A stretch of DNA of 8,994 nucleotides, from assembly GCA_029979485.1 (NCBI GenBank), contig JAPOHK010000027.1, positions 1-8,994 on the forward strand, given 5' to 3'. Both the position numbers and the translations under genes were made by a program. Source of the DNA: Candidatus Planktophila limnetica (GTDB lineage Bacteria > Actinomycetota > Actinomycetes > Nanopelagicales > Nanopelagicaceae). The notes under the pieces were generated by a model, which searched no databases, was not told the DNA's origin, and saw only the letters and a program-made list of their open reading frames with translations. Below, piece after piece: positions 6,520 to 8,994 of this stretch (positions are counted from its first letter, which is position 1; every line of letters begins with the position of its first letter).

Positions 6520-7408
6520 GGCGACTCCTCTTTCCAGAGACAATTCCAGAAGGTCGAACGAGCAAAATAACAATCAGGAATACAAATGCAGTTGGGAAAA
6601 TCAGTGAAGTGCTGACGTAATTTGAAACAAATGTAACTCCAAGACCTAAAACCAATCCACCAACAACGGCACCGACCATGCTTTCTAATCCACCGATTAC
6701 TGCCGCGGCAAATCCAAAGACAAGAAGAATGTCTAGAGAGTTAGGTGATAAATAAGAAGTTGGTGTTGCCAAGATTCCTGCAATTGCGCCAGCTGCTCCT
6801 GCAATTGCCCAACCCAGTGTTCTAATCTCATTTACTCGAATGCCCGAGAGTCGTGCGATTTCTGGTGAATACGCAGATGCACGAAGAGATAATCCTAAAT
6901 TAGTTTTTTGGAACAAGAGCGAAAGCGCTATCAATACGACTGCAACAACAACGATAACAAGTGCGTTATAAGGTGCAAATGGCAGTACCTCTGAGCCAAG
7001 ACTGTAACCATCTAAAGAAACTGGCGCAGCAATTGGTTTGAGTTCGACGCCCCACACAAATCCGACCACCGCACGCAAAACTCCCAGAAGTCCAAGTGTT
7101 GCCACAACTGGAGCGATTGCAACAATTGGACCTGAGGTAACTCGTTTAAAGAGTGGGCGCATAAAGTAGCGGTCGACTATTGCACATAACAACGCACCTG
7201 CAAGAATTGCTACAAAAAATGCAAGCCAGAAAGAACCAGTGCGATTTACTACTTCGTAAGCAATATATGTCGAAACGATTGCTTGGCCTGCTTGTGCGAA
7301 ATTAACAACTCGAGTTGATCGCCAGACCAACACCAAAGAAATAGACATCAAGCTATAGATAGCGCCGAGGGATAGACCGATTAGTAATGAGCTAATAAAT
7401 TTATACAT
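6512..7408 (-). CDS. livH: HAAT-family ABC importer permease, LivH-like
   Basis: This 298-residue polytopic inner-membrane permease carries a strongly hydrophobic LivH-type sequence. The N-terminus GLSLGAIYSLMSISLVLVW followed by VVNFAQAGQ (about 34-42) matches the LivH signature region, whose usual form is NFAHG. The C-terminal half has the conserved GGLESMVGAVVGGLVLG segment (about residues 240-256), the cytoplasmic coupling region of this family. Roughly eight hydrophobic segments can be picked out by eye. It pairs with the LivM-like permease to make the translocation channel. The start ATG lies only 2 nt after the TAG of the livF-like gene. Its own end overlaps the start of livM by 8 nt. 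No strong Shine-Dalgarno sequence is visible (only a GGGG run), so translation is probably coupled to livF. Confidence 0.94.
   Translation of the reverse strand: MYKFISSLLIGLSLGAIYSLMSISLVLVWRSTRVVNFAQAGQAIVSTYIAYEVVNRTGSFWLAFFVAILAGALLCAIVDRYFMRPLFKRVTSGPIVAIAPVVATLGLLGVLRAVVGFVWGVELKPIAAPVSLDGYSLGSEVLPFAPYNALVIVVVAVVLIALSLLFQKTNLGLSLRASAYSPEIARLSGIRVNEIRTLGWAIAGAAGAIAGILATPTSYLSPNSLDILLVFGFAAAVIGGLESMVGAVVGGLVLGLGVTFVSNYVSTSLIFPTAFVFLIVILLVRPSGIVSGKRSRRA
6525..6531 (-). promoter_or_regulatory. Ribosome binding site deciding the GTG start of livM
   Basis: The minus strand reads AGAGGAG, then TCGCC, then GTG at 6519. This is the best Shine-Dalgarno match near the livH/livM junction and has 5-nt spacing, which favours the GTG start over any upstream start in the open frame. 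Confidence 0.75.
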
Positions 7409-7410
7409 AA

Positions 7411-8121
7411 CTAGTACCCCAGATAAGCCGCGCGCACGGCTGGGTCATTGAGCAGAGATTGCGCGCTACCCGCGACGACTACTTTACCTAAATTTAGTGC
7501 AATGCCCGTATCTGCGATTTCGAGTGCACCGAGAGCATTTTGTTCAACTAACACAACAGTCAGAGCCATTTGATCGCGCAATGACTTAATTGTTTGAAAA
7601 ATCTGCTCAATTACTAATGGTGCTAAGCCAAGAGATGGTTCATCTAATAATAAGAGTTGTGGTTTAGCCATTAGCGCTCGGCCAATGGCCAGCATCTGAC
7701 GTTCACCTCCAGAAAGAGTGTCTGCACGTTGTTTAATGCGTTCACCAAGAATTGGAAAGAGTTCGATGACATCTAACTGTGTAGATTTCATCTCTTTTTT
7801 ATTTTTGCGCCAAATTGCGCCAAGATGCAGATTTTCTTCAACGCTTAGCTCTGCAATGACAGATTTACCTTCACCAACGTGTGCGATTCCGTGGCGAACA
7901 TTGAATTCTGGTTTTACTGAGAACAAGTCGTGGTTATTCCATTGAGCACTTCCATGAGATGCGCTTTTTAGACCTGAAAGTGTGCGCAGTAGTGTTGTTT
8001 TTCCAGCTCCATTTGAACCAATTACCGCTGCAATTTCGCCACTTTCAACCGTGAATGAAACTCCTGAGATGGCTCGAATAGCCCCGTGATCAACGCTGAG
8101 ATTGCTTACGACAAGACTCAT
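7411..8121 (-). CDS. livF: HAAT-family ABC importer ATP-binding protein, LivF-like
   Basis: This 236-residue second ATPase of the importer would form a heterodimer with the LivG-like protein under the two permeases. Motifs in order are Walker A GSNGAGKTT (35-43), the LivF-type region HVGEGKSVIAELSVEENL around 81-98, an intact signature LSGGERQ (136-142), Walker B LLLLDEP with D160/E161, and Q194 in VEQN at the position of the switch histidine, as I recall is usual for LivF. The length fits LivF (about 230-240 residues). The protein ends with AAYLGY, a normal LivF terminus. The ATG at 8121 overlaps the TGA of the upstream ATPase in an ATGA arrangement, which indicates translational coupling. 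Lysine codons are almost all AAA (about 11 of 12 by hand count), unlike the exported-protein genes downstream. Confidence 0.95.
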   Translation of the reverse strand: MSLVVSNLSVDHGAIRAISGVSFTVESGEIAAVIGSNGAGKTTLLRTLSGLKSASHGSAQWNNHDLFSVKPEFNVRHGIAHVGEGKSVIAELSVEENLHLGAIWRKNKKEMKSTQLDVIELFPILGERIKQRADTLSGGERQMLAIGRALMAKPQLLLLDEPSLGLAPLVIEQIFQTIKSLRDQMALTVVLVEQNALGALEIADTGIALNLGKVVVAGSAQSLLNDPAVRAAYLGY

Positions 8122-8891
8122 GAGTTGACCTTCGATGCACCCAAATACGCAGCAATCACAGCAGGATCGCGCCGTACGACTTCGACTGCTCCACTAGAAA
8201 TTACTTCACCGAAGTTAAGAACGTAGAGACGATCACACACTGACATAACAACATCCATGTGGTGTTCAACTATTAGAACTGACATCTGTGCTGTGAGATT
8301 TCTGATGAGTGAATTCATCCATTCAATATCTTGCTGACCGAGTCCACCTGCTGGTTCGTCCAACATTAAAATCTTTGGTTCGCTAACAAGTGCGCGTGCA
8401 ATTGCTACACGTTTTGTATCGGGATACGAAAGTGTATCTGCTCGGCGATTAGCAATTCCCGTTGCATATACGCGCTCGAGTGCTGTTTGTGCGCGCTCAC
8501 GCAAAACTTTTTCGTCTTTACTACTCCGACCGAATGCTGCCGAAATCAATCCTGAATGACTAAATTTTTGAGCGCCAATCATGACGTTCTCTAAAACCGT
8601 AAGATCGCCAAATAGACCGACACCTTGCAAAGTTCTTGCAATTCCGAGTTCTGTTAACTGGTCAGTTTGTGGCCATGCATGTTTCTGACCATTTAGAAAT
8701 AACTCACCTGCATCAGGTTTGACAAGTCCACAAATTGCATTAAATGCAGTTGTCTTGCCTGCGCCATTTGGACCAATAAGTCCGACGACTTCACCTGGTT
8801 TAACTTCTAATGCAACATTGCTAAGTGCGCGCAATCCACCAAAAGAAACGGTGAGACCGTTAATCGCTAGGAGTGTGGTATCAGTAGACAT
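8118..8891 (-). CDS. livG: HAAT-family ABC importer ATP-binding protein, LivG-like, with degenerate signature motif
   Basis: This is a 257-residue cytoplasmic ATPase of the branched-chain/hydrophobic amino acid (LivG) type. Visible motifs are Walker A GPNGAGKTT (40-48), Q-loop Q89, Walker B LMLDEP with D178/E179, and switch histidine H210 in VEHHMD, followed by the LivG-like tail VCDRLYVLNFGEVISSG. The signature motif is odd: residues 154-160 read LSYPDTK where LSYGxQR or similar is expected, so the nucleotide-contacting glycine is proline. I chose the ATG at 8891 because the protein then starts MSTDTTLLAINGLTVSFGG, the normal LivG N-terminus. An in-frame ATG at 8900 is possible, and the longer TTG start at 8924 adds non-homologous residues. 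No clear Shine-Dalgarno sequence precedes any of them. The start overlaps the end of alr by 11 nt and the stop overlaps the next ATPase by ATGA. Confidence 0.93.
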   Translation of the reverse strand: MSTDTTLLAINGLTVSFGGLRALSNVALEVKPGEVVGLIGPNGAGKTTAFNAICGLVKPDAGELFLNGQKHAWPQTDQLTELGIARTLQGVGLFGDLTVLENVMIGAQKFSHSGLISAAFGRSSKDEKVLRERAQTALERVYATGIANRRADTLSYPDTKRVAIARALVSEPKILMLDEPAGGLGQQDIEWMNSLIRNLTAQMSVLIVEHHMDVVMSVCDRLYVLNFGEVISSGAVEVVRRDPAVIAAYLGASKVNS

Positions 8892-8994
8892 GAGGTTCAT
8901 AGATTCTAGGCACACGTGGACCAATTCGCGTAACTATCTCATAATTTATGCTCGAACTTGCACGGCCCCAATCATCTGCCGTGTATTCACCATG
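8881..8994 (-). CDS. alr: Alanine racemase, C-terminal 37 residues (5' part outside window)
   Basis: Reading the minus strand from the window edge gives 37 codons and a TGA stop. The peptide contains DDWGRASSSINYEIVTRIGPRVPRIY, in two parts TADDWGRASSSIN and YEIVTRIGPRVPRIY, which match the conserved C-terminal end of bacterial alanine racemases (the Y-E-I-x-T-R-I-G-x-R-V-P-R-x-Y pattern). The enzyme is a PLP-dependent, cytoplasmic L-/D-alanine racemase that supplies D-alanine for peptidoglycan. The PLP lysine and the TIM-barrel part lie outside the window. The stop falls 8 to 10 nt inside the start of the following ATPase gene, so the racemase and the transporter are probably co-transcribed. 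The neighbouring tsaE-tsaB-rimI-tsaD genes support the call, since alr is their usual actinobacterial neighbour. The identification rests on a short piece, but the motif is distinctive. Confidence 0.88.
   Translation of the reverse strand, partial: HGEYTADDWGRASSSINYEIVTRIGPRVPRIYEPHVY

Noticed and set aside
6520..6573. N-terminal extension of livM to 6573
   Set aside because: It overlaps livH coding sequence, and the GTG at 6519 has a good Shine-Dalgarno sequence and gives a normal LivM start.
1..8994. tRNA, rRNA, riboswitch, CRISPR or mobile element
   Set aside because: Nearly all of the window is coding; the longest gap is about 96 nt (2509-2604), filled by terminator, repeat and promoter. 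I saw no spaced repeats, inverted terminal repeats, transposase motifs or cloverleaf-like sequence.

Overview
The window looks like a chromosomal segment of a low-GC, streamlined actinobacterium. A freshwater acI/Nanopelagicales-type organism (Planktophila/Nanopelagicus-like) is my best guess. The guess rests on three things: the alr ... tsaE-tsaB-rimI-tsaD gene order, which is the actinobacterial order (alr-tsaE-tsaB-rimI-tsaD in Mycobacterium tuberculosis, as I recall it); a base composition that by eye sits in the low-to-mid 40s % GC; and very tight packing with stop/start overlaps. All supported genes lie on the minus strand, so transcription runs from high to low coordinates. I see no RNA gene, CRISPR array, insertion sequence or phage gene.

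Right-hand block (8994 to about 2550): the 3' end of alr (alanine racemase) runs by an 11-nt overlap into a complete hydrophobic-amino-acid-type (HAAT/Liv) ABC importer. Its order is livG-like ATPase, livF-like ATPase, livH-like permease, livM-like permease, then a Sec-exported substrate-binding protein and a Sec-exported alpha/beta-hydrolase. Adjacent genes overlap or are separated by 2 to 34 nt, so this reads as one transcription unit. It ends at a strong intrinsic terminator at 2552-2581, whose hairpin is fully paired only in the minus-strand transcript.

Left-hand block (about 2545 to 25): a candidate promoter with a tandem 13-bp repeat precedes tsaE-tsaB-rimI-tsaD. These four genes are joined by ATGA overlaps. 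TsaB, TsaD and TsaE make the tRNA t6A37 modification together with TsaC, which is not in this window. RimI acetylates the N-terminus of ribosomal protein S18.

How the parts fit: a nutrient-uptake cassette of six genes sits between alr and tsaE, which are neighbours in M. tuberculosis. The exported hydrolase is translated right behind the binding protein and shares its AAG-rich lysine codon use. A plausible but unproven reading is a scavenging unit in which the hydrolase cleaves an extracellular ester, amide or peptide and the HAAT system imports a product. Molecular oddities worth a check are a degenerate ABC signature in the LivG-like ATPase, a cysteine in the TsaE P-loop, a GC-rich patch inside livM, and a binding protein without a lipobox.
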